From Magnetovibrio sp. (GTDB taxonomy: Bacteria; Pseudomonadota; Alphaproteobacteria; Rhodospirillales; Magnetovibrionaceae), in contig JANQJR010000017.1 of NCBI GenBank assembly GCA_028281525.1, positions 17,749 through 81,748 of the forward strand: DNA of 64,000 bases, written 5' to 3'. Every line of letters begins with the position of its first letter. Positions within the stretch are counted from its first letter, which is position 1. Below are positions 35,721 to 44,751 of this stretch, piece by piece. Below the pieces are notes generated by a model. It saw only the letters and a program-made list of their open reading frames with translations, was not told the DNA's origin and did not search any database. The translations under genes and the position numbers were made by a program.

Positions 35721-36725
35721 ATGCCCTACCCCCAAAACGATCCGTATCGCGCCCTGGGCGTGAAAAGCACGGCCAGCGCGGACGACATCAAAAAGGCCTA
35801 TCGCCGCTTGGCGCGCGAACACCACCCCGACCGCCGCCCCGGCGACAAACGCGCGGAAGAGCGTTTCAAGGACATCGCCAGCGCATACGATCTGCTGTCC
35901 GACCCCGCCAAACGCCGCCAGTTCGACGATGGCGAAATCGATGCCCACGGCAATGCGATGAGAAATGGGCGCGCCGGTTTCGGCGGCGGCTCCGCTTACG
36001 GTTACGACACCTACAAACGCCACGGCAATACCGGCCCGCGTACGGAAAAATCCCATCCTTTCGGCAGTTTTTTCAAGGATCGGGCCAAACCGCATTCTTC
36101 CAAAACCAAGGCCAAACCGGAACGCAAGCGCCAATCCATCAAGGCCAAGGGCGCGGACGTCAATTACACGCTGAAGGTTTCGTTCCTGGATGCCGCGTTG
36201 GGCGCGGACAAGGCCGTGCGCATGACCACCGGAAAGACGCTCAAGGTACGCATCCCGGCAGGCTGCGAGAACGCACAGGTGCTGCGCCTCAAGGGCCAGG
36301 GCATGACCGGCATCGGCGGCGGGAAAGCCGGGGACGCCATGGTGGAAATTCTGATCCAAGATCACGACGCGTTTCACACCGACGGTCTGGACATCCACAG
36401 CGAAGAGGCCGTCACCCTGGGCGAAGCGCTTTTGGGCGGACGGATCGAGGTCAAAACCATCCACGGACCGGTGCTGGTTTCGGTCCCCGAAGGCTCCAAT
36501 TCCGGCACCAAGCTCAGGCTCAAAGCCAAGGGCATTCACAAGCCCGGCCACACTACCGGCAAGGCGGTGCGTGGCGATCATTATGTGTCGCTGAAAATCG
36601 TGTTGCCGGACGAAGAGGATTCCGACTTGAAAAAGTTCGTGAAAAAGTGGATCAGCAAAAAGCCTTACTCGGTGCGCCAAGAAACATTGAAAACGCAAAA
36701 CTTGAAAAGCACCGCAGCGGAATAG
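35721..36725 (+). CDS. DnaJ/CbpA-type co-chaperone
   Basis: 334 residues. An N-terminal J domain (about 6-72) has the HPD motif at 35-37. A Gly- and Lys-rich linker and the DnaJ C-terminal substrate-binding domains (about 155-315; [16 protein letters not shown]) follow. The CXXCXGXG zinc finger of canonical DnaJ is absent, so this is a class II protein like CbpA. It stimulates DnaK ATPase. The gene follows the lipoprotein gene directly and has no dnaK neighbour here. Confidence 0.88.
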   Translation: MPYPQNDPYRALGVKSTASADDIKKAYRRLAREHHPDRRPGDKRAEERFKDIASAYDLLSDPAKRRQFDDGEIDAHGNAMRNGRAGFGGGSAYGYDTYKRHGNTGPRTEKSHPFGSFFKDRAKPHSSKTKAKPERKRQSIKAKGADVNYTLKVSFLDAALGADKAVRMTTGKTLKVRIPAGCENAQVLRLKGQGMTGIGGGKAGDAMVEILIQDHDAFHTDGLDIHSEEAVTLGEALLGGRIEVKTIHGPVLVSVPEGSNSGTKLRLKAKGIHKPGHTTGKAVRGDHYVSLKIVLPDEEDSDLKKFVKKWISKKPYSVRQETLKTQNLKSTAAE

Positions 36726-36750
36726 CTGTCCTTCAGCCTGGATCCCTGAG

Positions 36751-38055
36751 TTATTGAGCGCTTGAGACCTCGTTAATGAACTCATCCATACGTTGGCGCA
36801 AATGATCCGACACGTCGGACAGTTGCCCGGCTGAATTCATACCCGACGAACTCATCCCTTCCATTTCGGAAATGTCTTGGCGAATTTCTTCAATGCTACT
36901 CGATACCGATTGCGTCCGTGTCGCGGCACTGCGCAAGCTCTCCAAGATTTCATCCGTGGCCTGAGTCTGAGATGAAACTGCTCCGGTAATTGAATCAATA
37001 CGGTCATCAATCCGAGTGATGTTTTCACCGATACCATTGATCGCTTGCACCGCTTCCTGGGTCGTGCCTTGAATGGCGTTAATGTATTGGATGACCTCTT
37101 CGGTGGCCTTGGCTGTTTGATTCGCGAGGTTCTTGACCTCGGACGCCACCACCGCGAATCCTTTGCCGGCGTCGCCAGCGCGCGCCGCCTCAATCGTGGC
37201 GTTCAATGCCAATAGATTGGTTTGATCGGCGATGTTGCTGATGAGCTCTGTCACTTCTCCGATCCTATCGCCCGCGTCGCGCAGACGTTCGACCACCTGT
37301 CCGGTTTCCTTTGCCTGAGCCACCGCGTTATGGGCTTCCTGGGCGGACTCATTGATTTGACCTAAGATATCGTTGGTGGAGTGATTTAGGTTTTCTGTCG
37401 CCGAAGTCACGGCATCAACGTTTTCCGACGCCGACTTAGCGGCCTCCACTACGATTTCGGACTGTTCGTTCATATGCGACGCAACGGACGCCAATTCGCG
37501 TGAAGAGCTTTCAAGGGTCGTCACTTCACCCGACATTTTTCCAACAACACCGCGTACACTTTCCCCCATGGATTGGGAGCGTTCGGCAATGTTCGCAGCT
37601 CGTTGGTCTGAGGCCTCAATGCCTTTGTTGGCGATCTCGCAATACGTACGAAAATCACCAGGCATACCTGTGAGAAAGATGGGGCGGTAGTATTTGCCAT
37701 CCGCCACATACTGCATGGCGCCGCAGGTTTCACGGGCGAAGGCTTCAAAATAGTCCAGCATGGCATTGATGTGGTGCAGCATTTGCGCCACGTTGCCTTT
37801 TCCGCGTATGGCGTTGATACGTGCGTCCAAATGGCCATCGGCGGCCTCTTGGCAAGCATGGATGGCTTTATTGATGCTTTTGTTGGCCCGGTGCAGCCAG
37901 TTCACACCGACCACGGAACTGCCAGCCGCAATGAAAGCTAAAACCACAATGAGCCAATCACTTTGGAACAGCGCGACAACCGCCCCGATCGCGGCAACGA
38001 TCATCACAATCCAGAAAGAGATCAGCGCCTTAGAGACTGAGGATAAATTTGTCAT
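36751..38055 (-). CDS. Aer-like methyl-accepting chemotaxis protein (signalling half of a split aerotaxis receptor)
   Basis: 434 residues. Two adjacent membrane helices (about 9-50) have almost no periplasmic loop, then comes a HAMP-like region and the conserved MCP hairpin tip ([21 protein letters not shown]). No periplasmic sensor and no C-terminal NWETF pentapeptide. The ATG at 38055, with AAGGGG upstream, lies inside the end of the preceding PAS gene (26-nt overlap). E. coli Aer joins PAS, membrane anchor and signalling domain in one chain; here the PAS part is separate, so the two probably work as a complex. Confidence 0.85.
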   Translation of the reverse strand: MTNLSSVSKALISFWIVMIVAAIGAVVALFQSDWLIVVLAFIAAGSSVVGVNWLHRANKSINKAIHACQEAADGHLDARINAIRGKGNVAQMLHHINAMLDYFEAFARETCGAMQYVADGKYYRPIFLTGMPGDFRTYCEIANKGIEASDQRAANIAERSQSMGESVRGVVGKMSGEVTTLESSSRELASVASHMNEQSEIVVEAAKSASENVDAVTSATENLNHSTNDILGQINESAQEAHNAVAQAKETGQVVERLRDAGDRIGEVTELISNIADQTNLLALNATIEAARAGDAGKGFAVVASEVKNLANQTAKATEEVIQYINAIQGTTQEAVQAINGIGENITRIDDRIDSITGAVSSQTQATDEILESLRSAATRTQSVSSSIEEIRQDISEMEGMSSSGMNSAGQLSDVSDHLRQRMDEFINEVSSAQ

Positions 38056-38554
38056 AGGATGTCCCCTTGCTGGAAAGAATATCAAGAAGCATCTTGGTCG
38101 AAGCTTCCATGCCTTCTTTGGCACTTGCGTATTTCGCTTCTTCTTCACATAGCGACGCGTAAAGCCCCGTCATCAATTCCACGGCATCGCGTTTCGGAAC
38201 ACGGCGGCTAGAATGGTAGCCCGTAATGGTTCCGTCCGGACCAAACGTTGGCGTAACGTGGGCAAACACCCAATAATGATCGCCGTTACGGGCCATATTG
38301 ACCACATAAGCAAAGACTTCGTGTCCGGTTTGAATGGTATCCCACACCAATTTGAACGCACACCGTGGCATCCAGGGGTGACGAATCAGGTTGTGAGGTT
38401 GGCCCACAAGTTCTTCATCCGTATAACCCGCCAATTTTTGAAACGTCGGGTTGGCGTACGTGATGATGCCTTTGGTGTCGGTTTTCGAAACGATGATGGA
38501 TGTATCCGGCCACAAGATCTCGTGGCCCGTAGGTGTCGCCGTAGGTCGCCCCAT
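38030..38554 (-). CDS. Aer-type PAS domain protein (sensor half of a split aerotaxis receptor)
   Basis: 174 residues. One PAS domain (about 15-125) closely follows the E. coli Aer sensor: [21 protein letters not shown] and the [13 protein letters not shown] stretch, which in Aer forms the FAD pocket. A helical tail of about 50 residues follows. There is no membrane segment. The stop overlaps the start of the MCP gene, which strongly suggests joint translation and assembly. It likely reports redox or oxygen state to the chemotaxis machinery. Confidence 0.85.
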   Translation of the reverse strand: MGRPTATPTGHEILWPDTSIIVSKTDTKGIITYANPTFQKLAGYTDEELVGQPHNLIRHPWMPRCAFKLVWDTIQTGHEVFAYVVNMARNGDHYWVFAHVTPTFGPDGTITGYHSSRRVPKRDAVELMTGLYASLCEEEAKYASAKEGMEASTKMLLDILSSKGTSYDKFILSL

Positions 38555-38958
38555 ACGTAAACTCTCTCTGCCCTGTCAGCTGATTTCGAGCCAGCTCAAC
38601 TTTTGTTATTCGATGCTTCCCAAAGCACCTTGTTTTGTATGCCCATTGTTTTGCATTCCCACACGCGCATAATACACACAAATTATGCAATAATACTATC
38701 TTATCAACACAAGACATATAGGGAATTGCACCTTGTAAAGCCCCCACATAAACAAAAAAACGACCTGCCGGTACGCTAAAATATCAGCAACATCAGCGCT
38801 TTGACTCAGATCAACTTCAGCTATGACAAACACCCCAGAGGCCGGTCATTCAAACGTTCAAAAGATGATCGATGTCATGCGGCTTTGGGTCAGAAAATGG
38901 TGCATTTACGAAAAGAACATCGCCAGAATTGCTATACAGCACCGCCCCCTAGCGGACT
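38555..38958. other. Regulatory intergenic region upstream of the split aerotaxis receptor
   Basis: 404 nt. It contains the FNR-type box at 38801-38814 and, toward the PAS gene, about 200 nt of AT-rich sequence with several possible -10 elements. Two overlapping plus-strand frames near 38801-39020 (about 65 codons) have no ribosome site or recognisable protein and run into the antisense of the YihY gene, so they are not called. Confidence 0.5.
38801..38814. promoter_or_regulatory. FNR/FixK/Anr-type binding box
   Basis: TTGACTCAGATCAA matches the TTGA(T/C)-N4-(G/A)TCAA consensus of FNR, Anr and FixK proteins. On the minus strand a TATTTT element (38783-38778) lies about 27 nt from the box centre, close to the spacing of an FNR-activated promoter. 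That would drive the aerotaxis PAS-MCP pair with a long leader of over 200 nt. Confidence 0.55.
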
Positions 38959-40209
38959 TTACATCCCCTCGAACAATTGGCGCAACGTCTTGCCGTAGCC
39001 GCCGCCTTCCGCGCCGCTGAGGCTGTCTTTCAATCGCGCACGCCAGCTTGGTCCGCCCGCGGGCAGGTCGGCCGGATTGGGCGCAAGGCTCAGGCCATGG
39101 GCCAGATCGGCGATGGTCAACACGTCCGGATCGCGTTTGAGCAGCCAATCGCCCTGGTCGCTCACCCCCACGAAGCCCGCGTCGCGCAAGACCTCCAACG
39201 CCTGGGACAAGATTTGTTCGCGCCGTGTATCGCGGGTGGGATGGGCGACCTCTTCGTCCCGGCCCTTACGCCATAGCCTTTCGATGGAGACCAGTGCCGC
39301 GTCCAATTGACGCGCGGGCGTCATGTCCTCGAAGGTGGCGGCCATTTTCGCCCGTCCCCATTGCGGCAGACTGGCGGCGATTTCCGCGCCGATCAACACC
39401 ACCGCCCAGCTCAGATACATCCAAATCAGGAAGATCGGCACCGTCGCCAATGCGCCGTAAATGGTCTGGTACGCCGGAAAGGCGGAGATGTAGAGCGCGA
39501 ACAATTGACGCAGAAGCCCAAACAGCACGCCCGCAGATATGCCGCCGATCAACGCATGCATGACCTTGACCGGCCGGTACGGCACAATGGCATAGAACAC
39601 TGAGAACGCAAAGATGGCGAGCACCGTGGGCAACAACCGCGTCATAACGCCGCCCAACCCCGGAATGTTGTCCGCCCCCGCCCATTCGGTCAACGCGTAG
39701 AGATAGGTGCCCAAGGACAAGCTGCCGCCCAACAGCAGCGGCCCCAACGTGATCACCGCCCAAAACATCATCAAGCGCGGCACGAACGGGCGCTTGGCCT
39801 TGACGTGAAAGATCGAATTGAGCGCCCCTTCGATGGTGGCCAGCAGCAAAATTGCGGTCACGGCCAAACCGATGATGCCGACCGCCGTCATGCTCCCTGC
39901 AGCACTGATGAATCGATCGAAATAGGCCTGCGCGCCTTCCACGGATTCAGGCAGGAAATTTTCGAAAATCAGCGACTTGATCTGGTCCTGGATGTTGTCG
40001 AACACCGGAAATGCACTCAAGATCGCAAACGCGATCGCGCCGAGCGGCACCAGCGCCAAAAGCGACGTATAGCTGAGCGCGGCGGCGATGCGCATGCATT
40101 GGTCGCGCCCGAATCGAGTGAGCACCAACTTCGCAAAAGCCTTGACTTCGACAGCCAGCGAAAACCCGTCTTCGGCAACCGTTTCCAACGGTTTCGTCAT
40201 TTCGTTCAT
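38959..40209 (-). CDS. YihY/BrkB-family inner-membrane protein
   Basis: 416 residues. About six membrane helices lie in residues 35-290, including AAALSYTSLLALVPLGAIAFA, the conserved first-helix motif of the YihY/BrkB family. A cytoplasmic C-terminal region (about 300-416) contains a winged-helix-like stretch. These proteins were once called ribonuclease BN; their actual function is not established. The start ATG at 40209 has an alternative 3 codons in. Confidence 0.88.
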   Translation of the reverse strand: MNEMTKPLETVAEDGFSLAVEVKAFAKLVLTRFGRDQCMRIAAALSYTSLLALVPLGAIAFAILSAFPVFDNIQDQIKSLIFENFLPESVEGAQAYFDRFISAAGSMTAVGIIGLAVTAILLLATIEGALNSIFHVKAKRPFVPRLMMFWAVITLGPLLLGGSLSLGTYLYALTEWAGADNIPGLGGVMTRLLPTVLAIFAFSVFYAIVPYRPVKVMHALIGGISAGVLFGLLRQLFALYISAFPAYQTIYGALATVPIFLIWMYLSWAVVLIGAEIAASLPQWGRAKMAATFEDMTPARQLDAALVSIERLWRKGRDEEVAHPTRDTRREQILSQALEVLRDAGFVGVSDQGDWLLKRDPDVLTIADLAHGLSLAPNPADLPAGGPSWRARLKDSLSGAEGGGYGKTLRQLFEGM

Positions 40210-40376
40210 TTGCTCAACGCTATCAAATATTTATATCACTTCAGCCATCATACACCGAAGTGCGCGTCCAGGGGGAGAGTTCGCTACGATTCCCGCATTT
40301 CACGCCCTTTTCATACGCAGGGGGTTTCGTGTAGGATGCGCGCAACAAGACCAAGGGGATAAGGATACTCAAGACA

Positions 40377-41189
40377 ATGACTGCCGCCACCCAATTGATG
40401 GCTGGAAAAAAGGGCATCGTGATGGGCGTCGCCAACAACCGATCCATCGCCTGGGGCATCGTGCAACACCTGCACGCTCACGGCGCCGAAATCGGCTTCA
40501 CATACCAAGGCGACGCGTTGAAAAAACGTGTCGAACCGCTGGCTGCCGAAGTCGATTCCAATTTTCTGATCGAATGCGATGTCACGGACATGGCCAGCAT
40601 CGATAAGGTTTTCGCCGACGTCAAAGACCGCTGGGGCAAAATCGACTTTGTGGTTCATGCCATTGCCTACTCCGATAAGGAAGAACTCAAAGGCAAATAC
40701 ATCGACACTTCGCGGGAGAACTTCCAGCAGACCATGGACATTTCCGTTTACTCGTTCACCGCCGTGTGCCAGCGCGCCGCGCCGTTGATGAACGAAGGCG
40801 GGTCGATGATTACGCTGAGCTACTATGGCGCGGAAAAAGTCATTCCCCACTACAATGTGATGGGTGTCGCCAAGGCCGCTCTGGAAGCCAGTGTGCGCTA
40901 TTTGGCGGAAGATCTCGGCCGTCAGAATGTCCGCGTCAACGCCATGTCGGCGGGACCGATGAAAACGTTGGCCGCCAGCGGCATCGGCGATTTCCGCTAT
41001 ATCCTCAAATGGAACGAGCTGAACTCGCCACTCAGGCGCAACACCACGTTGGAAGATGTCGGCGGCGCGGGCCTTTATCTTCTATCGCCTCTGTCCAGTG
41101 GCGTAACCGGCGAAGTCCACTATGTGGACAGCGGCTACAACACCGTCGGCATGAAGGCCGTCGACGCGCCCGATATTTCCACGGTCTGA
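40377..41189 (+). CDS. fabI: Enoyl-ACP reductase FabI
   Basis: 270 residues of the SDR-like FabI family. [11 protein letters not shown] marks the NADH site, followed by CDVTD and [13 protein letters not shown] with the YX6K catalytic pair (Y159, K166), then the conserved [12 protein letters not shown] loop. It performs the last reduction of each fatty-acid elongation cycle. AAGGA lies upstream of the ATG. aroC follows 14 nt later on the same strand. Confidence 0.95.
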   Translation: MTAATQLMAGKKGIVMGVANNRSIAWGIVQHLHAHGAEIGFTYQGDALKKRVEPLAAEVDSNFLIECDVTDMASIDKVFADVKDRWGKIDFVVHAIAYSDKEELKGKYIDTSRENFQQTMDISVYSFTAVCQRAAPLMNEGGSMITLSYYGAEKVIPHYNVMGVAKAALEASVRYLAEDLGRQNVRVNAMSAGPMKTLAASGIGDFRYILKWNELNSPLRRNTTLEDVGGAGLYLLSPLSSGVTGEVHYVDSGYNTVGMKAVDAPDISTV

Positions 41190-41203
41190 TTGGACTTAAG
41201 CGC

Positions 41204-42289
41204 ATGGCCGGCAACACGTTTGGCGAACTTTTCCGTCTCACCACCTTCGGCGAGTCCCATGGTCCCGCCATTGGCGGCGTCATTGACGGTTGCCCGCCCG
41301 GCATCAAACTATCTGAGGCCGACATTCAGCCGTTCCTCGACAAACGCCGGCCGGGTCAATCAAAGTTCACCACCCAGCGCCAGGAAGCCGATCAGGTCAA
41401 GATTCTGTCGGGCGTGTTTGAAGGCAAGACCACAGGCACGCCCATCGGCCTGTTGATTGAAAACACCGATCAGCGCTCCAAGGACTACGGCGACATCAAG
41501 GACAAGTTTCGCCCCGGCCACGCGGACTACAGCTATTTCGCCAAGTACGGTGTGCGCGATTATCGCGGCGGCGGACGGTCCAGCGCACGCGAAACCGCGG
41601 TGCGTGTCGCGGGCGGCGCGGTGGCGCTGAAAGTCCTGCACGCCATCCTTGGAAAGTCCGTCAAAGTGCGCGGCGCACTGGTGCAGATCGGACCCATCGA
41701 TATCGATTACCGCAACTGGTCGTGGGCGCAGATCGGCAAAAACCCGTTCTTCTGCCCCGACGCCAAAACCGCGAAGATGTGGGAAACCTACTTGGCCGAC
41801 ATCCGTAAGCAGGGCTCATCCGCCGGCGCGGTGGTGGAAGTTCAGGCGTCCGGTTTGCCTGCGGGCCTGGGCGAGCCGGTTTTTGACCGGATCGATGCCG
41901 ACATCGCCAAGGCGATGATGTCGATTCCCGCCGTCAAAGGTGTGGAAATCGGCGAAGGCTTCGCCGCCGCCAGCTTGACGGGGGAAGAGAACGCCGACGA
42001 AATCCGCCGAGGGCAAAACGGCCAGCCCGAATTCCAGGCCAACCACGCGGGCGGCACGCTCGGCGGCATCACATCCGGCCAGGACATCGTCGCGCGCTTC
42101 GCAGTCAAGCCCACCAGTTCGATCCTCACGCCGCGCAAAACCGTGACCACCAAGATCAAGAACACCGACATCGTCACCAAGGGCCGCCACGATCCGTGTG
42201 TCGGCATCCGCGCCGTGCCGGTGGGCGAAGCCATGATGGCTTTGGTTCTCGTGGACCATCTGCTCCGCCACCGCGCCCAGAACGGTTAA
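41204..42289 (+). CDS. aroC: Chorismate synthase
   Basis: 361 residues with the three AroC signatures: [18 protein letters not shown] at the N-terminus, [11 protein letters not shown] in the middle and [15 protein letters not shown] at the C-terminus. It converts EPSP to chorismate using reduced FMN. The start at 41204 gives the standard N-terminus MAGNTFG; a longer frame reaching back into fabI is not used. Confidence 0.96.
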   Translation: MAGNTFGELFRLTTFGESHGPAIGGVIDGCPPGIKLSEADIQPFLDKRRPGQSKFTTQRQEADQVKILSGVFEGKTTGTPIGLLIENTDQRSKDYGDIKDKFRPGHADYSYFAKYGVRDYRGGGRSSARETAVRVAGGAVALKVLHAILGKSVKVRGALVQIGPIDIDYRNWSWAQIGKNPFFCPDAKTAKMWETYLADIRKQGSSAGAVVEVQASGLPAGLGEPVFDRIDADIAKAMMSIPAVKGVEIGEGFAAASLTGEENADEIRRGQNGQPEFQANHAGGTLGGITSGQDIVARFAVKPTSSILTPRKTVTTKIKNTDIVTKGRHDPCVGIRAVPVGEAMMALVLVDHLLRHRAQNG

Positions 42290-42322
42290 CCCCAACCCCA
42301 CAAGACACACAAGAGCACCGCC

Positions 42323-43126
42323 ATGTCAGAAATCAGGCTGCGCGTCCGGGACTGGGTGGAAAGCACCAAGGTCCAATATTTCATCACCGCCGTGATCGTG
42401 ATCAACGCCATCACGCTGGGCATGGAAACGTCCCCAGTCCTCATGGCGGAAATCGGCAAGGTCTTACTCGCCCTGGACACCTTGGCGCTGAGCATCTTCG
42501 TGGTCGAAATCGCATTGAAGCTTTACGGACGCGGCCTCGGCTTTTTCAAAGATGGTTGGAACGTCTTCGACTTCGTCATCGTCGCCATCGCTTTGGCGCC
42601 GGCGTCTGGCTCGCTCTCGGTCCTGCGCTCGCTGAGAATTCTGCGCGCGCTGCGCCTGATGTCGATGGTGCCGCAAATGCGCAAAGTCATTCAGGCGCTG
42701 ATCTCCGCCATCCCCGGCATGCTGTCCATCGTCGGACTGATTGGGCTGATCTTTTATGTCGCCGCCGTGCTCAGCACCAATTTTTACGGCGCAACCTTCG
42801 CCGAGTGGTTCGGCACCCTAGGCGCATCCATGTACACCCTGTTCCAAGTGATGACCCTGGAAAGCTGGTCCATGGGCATCGTGCGCCCGGTGATGGAACG
42901 CCACCCCGAAGCCTGGATGTTCTTCGTGCCGTTCATCCTGGTCACCAGCTTCGCCATCATCAATCTGTTCATCGGCGTGATCGTGGACGCCATGCAAAGC
43001 CAACATCAGACCGAAACCACGGAAATCGAAGCCCACATGCACGAAGATACGGAGCTTCTACGCGCCGAAATCAGCGCCTTGCGCGGCGAAATCGCGGAGC
43101 TCAAGGACACGCTTAAAAGCCCCTAG
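42323..43126 (+). CDS. NaChBac/NavMs-like voltage-gated sodium channel
   Basis: 267 residues. One six-helix unit: S1 near 17-35, S2 near 48-68, S3 near 80-93, an S4 voltage sensor with Arg at 102, 105, 108 and 111, S5 near 132-152, the pore helix and selectivity filter TLESWSM (178-184), then S6 (about 205-225). A C-terminal coiled coil (about 228-264) would assemble the tetramer. The LESWSM filter is the one known from NavMs of Magnetococcus. It would allow depolarisation-gated Na+ entry and may serve motility or pH and sodium homeostasis. Confidence 0.92.
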   Translation: MSEIRLRVRDWVESTKVQYFITAVIVINAITLGMETSPVLMAEIGKVLLALDTLALSIFVVEIALKLYGRGLGFFKDGWNVFDFVIVAIALAPASGSLSVLRSLRILRALRLMSMVPQMRKVIQALISAIPGMLSIVGLIGLIFYVAAVLSTNFYGATFAEWFGTLGASMYTLFQVMTLESWSMGIVRPVMERHPEAWMFFVPFILVTSFAIINLFIGVIVDAMQSQHQTETTEIEAHMHEDTELLRAEISALRGEIAELKDTLKSP

Positions 43127-43465
43127 AGTGCGATCGGATGAGGTGGAAGCACAAAAGTGAGTCCACCTAAGACGATCCGACCCTGGTCCAGCCCCTGGAT
43201 TTTCCCGCCTATTTTACACAAAGTCCGTGCGAGAACCTTCTTTTGAGCCTTCGCAGGCGCAAAAATAATTTGTACGAACAGGCTGTGACACCACCTCAAA
43301 ATCAATCTAATTTATTGTTATAAAAGGAATAAGCAGATTATTTAACACTATTTTTTTGCCTATCTATATATATTGACATTTTAAAGTGGAATTTATATCT
43401 TAATACACATGAACGGATGGCGAATTGGTCGCCCCCATAGAGATCATCTCCTTGAGGTCACGCCA
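43127..43465. other. AT-rich intergenic region upstream of the rhodanese gene
   Basis: 339 nt. The first part is GC-balanced and featureless. From about 43290 the sequence becomes strongly AT-rich and ends in the promoter at 43373-43401. No symmetric operator as clear as the one at 30865 is visible here. Confidence 0.5.
43373..43401 (+). promoter_or_regulatory. Sigma-70 promoter of the rhodanese gene
   Basis: A perfect TTGACA (43373-43378) and TATCTT (43396-43401) are separated by exactly 17 nt. The predicted start of transcription is about 58 nt before the ATG at 43466. The flanking sequence is AT-rich, which also favours promoter function. Confidence 0.65.
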
Positions 43466-43876
43466 ATGCCCACCCTGAACAACGACAACACCGACCCGAA
43501 TACGGATTTGAACGGAAACCCGATCATGGCCTCACAAGTTCTGCGCATTGAAGACGCAACCCGGCTGGTCGAACACGATCCTCGCGACGTCTACGAACAG
43601 CTTCATGCCGGTCAAGCGGTACTGGTGGATGTGCGCGAAGTCAGCGAGTACGAAAACGAACGCATTCCCGGCGCGTTCCTGATGCCGCTCAGCTTCTTCG
43701 ATGCCGAGAAGTTTCCGTTTATTCCGGACACCCGCGTGATCTTGATGTGCGCCGTCGGCAAGCGCTCCGCCGCCGCCGCCAAGCAACTGATGAAAGCGGG
43801 CATCCGTGAAACCCACCACATGACGGGCGGCCTGACCGCCTGGAAAGAGACGGGCCTGGAAACGGACAAGGATTAA
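43466..43876 (+). CDS. Single-domain rhodanese-like sulfurtransferase
   Basis: 136 residues. The rhodanese fold includes LVDVREVSEYENERIPGA and the active-site loop CAVGKRS, whose Cys carries the persulfide. The ATG at 43466 (GAGG 8 nt upstream) is preferred over one at 43409, which sits right behind the promoter with no ribosome site. No signal peptide, so it is cytoplasmic. In a Dsr-type sulfur oxidiser it may pass persulfide sulfur toward the TusA/DsrEFH relay, though none of those genes is in the window. Confidence 0.85.
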   Translation: MPTLNNDNTDPNTDLNGNPIMASQVLRIEDATRLVEHDPRDVYEQLHAGQAVLVDVREVSEYENERIPGAFLMPLSFFDAEKFPFIPDTRVILMCAVGKRSAAAAKQLMKAGIRETHHMTGGLTAWKETGLETDKD

Positions 43877-43918
43877 GTTTGGTCGCGTGATCCCGATACC
43901 TGAGTACAGGCCCACCTA

Positions 43919-43991
43919 TTGAGCCGCCCTGGACGTTTCGCGCACCCCCCTCGCGCATGCCTTCGACGTCTAGGGTGGCTCAAGTTTTTTT
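43919..43991 (+). terminator. Terminator after the rhodanese gene
   Basis: A 17-bp stem pairs 43919-43935 with 43967-43983 (TTGAGCC at the base, two G-T wobbles). Its large loop contains a smaller CGCG-type helix. Seven T follow (43985-43991), ending right at the stop of the convergent tlyA. Confidence 0.85.
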
Positions 43992-43992
43992 G

Positions 43993-44739
43993 TCAGTTTT
44001 TCGCCCCACAGATCAAAAACTCAACGTTGCCTTCCGGGCCCTTGATGGGGCTTTCGGTGAGGCCGAGTACGGACCAGCCGTCGAGCCCGTTCAGCCACGT
44101 TTCGATCTTGTCGCAGACTTCTTTGTGCAGCTCCGGTTCGCGCACCACACCGCCTTTGCCGACACGGCCTTTGCCGACCTCGAATTGCGGTTTGATCAGC
44201 GCGATCACATGCCCGCCCGGTTGGACGAGGTTTAGGGCGGCGGGCAGCACCGTTTGCAGCCCGATGAACGACGCGTCGCACACCACCAGATCGATGGGAT
44301 CGGGAATGTCTTCAGGCGTCAAATAACGCGCGTTGGTCTTTTCCATGACTTGAACGCGTTCATCTGATCTCAACTTCCAGGCAAGCTGCCCCTGGCCCAC
44401 ATCCACGGCGTAGACCTTGGTCGCGCCGTTTGCCAGCAGCACATCGGTGAAGCCGCCGGTACTGGCGCCGACATCGATACAGGTCTTGCCTTTCGTCCTG
44501 ATCCCGAAATGGCTCAAGCCCTTTTCCAGTTTCAGCCCACCGCGCGACACCCATGGATGGTCCTGGCCTTTGAGTTCGATGGGGATGTCGGGTTTGACCT
44601 GCTGGCCCGCTTTGTCGAGGCGCTTGGTGTCGGAATAAACGTTGCCCGCCATAATCAGCGCCTGGGCGCGCGTGCGGCTTTCCACCAGCCCCCGCTCCAC
44701 TAACAGTTGGTCGAGGCGGACTTTCCCCAGCTTCGCCAT
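43993..44739 (-). CDS. tlyA: TlyA-family 16S/23S rRNA methyltransferase
   Basis: 248 residues. An N-terminal S4 RNA-binding domain (RLDQLLVERGLVESRTRAQALI) is followed by an FtsJ-like methyltransferase domain with the SAM motif CIDVGASTGGFTDVLL and a KPQFEVGKG motif. It 2'-O-methylates rRNA; the old name haemolysin is not supported. ATG at 44739 is used; a TTG 6 nt earlier is possible. It lies 12 nt after dxs on the same strand. Confidence 0.9.
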   Translation of the reverse strand: MAKLGKVRLDQLLVERGLVESRTRAQALIMAGNVYSDTKRLDKAGQQVKPDIPIELKGQDHPWVSRGGLKLEKGLSHFGIRTKGKTCIDVGASTGGFTDVLLANGATKVYAVDVGQGQLAWKLRSDERVQVMEKTNARYLTPEDIPDPIDLVVCDASFIGLQTVLPAALNLVQPGGHVIALIKPQFEVGKGRVGKGGVVREPELHKEVCDKIETWLNGLDGWSVLGLTESPIKGPEGNVEFLICGAKN

Positions 44740-44751
44740 GGACAAATACGC

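Noticed and set aside
38801..39020. Two overlapping short plus-strand frames of about 65 codons
   Set aside because: No ribosome site, no recognisable protein, starts inside or next to the FNR box, and ends antisense to the YihY gene.
43993..44739. Haemolysin annotation for the S4-FtsJ protein
   Set aside because: Domains and SAM motif show an rRNA methyltransferase; the haemolysin name is historical.
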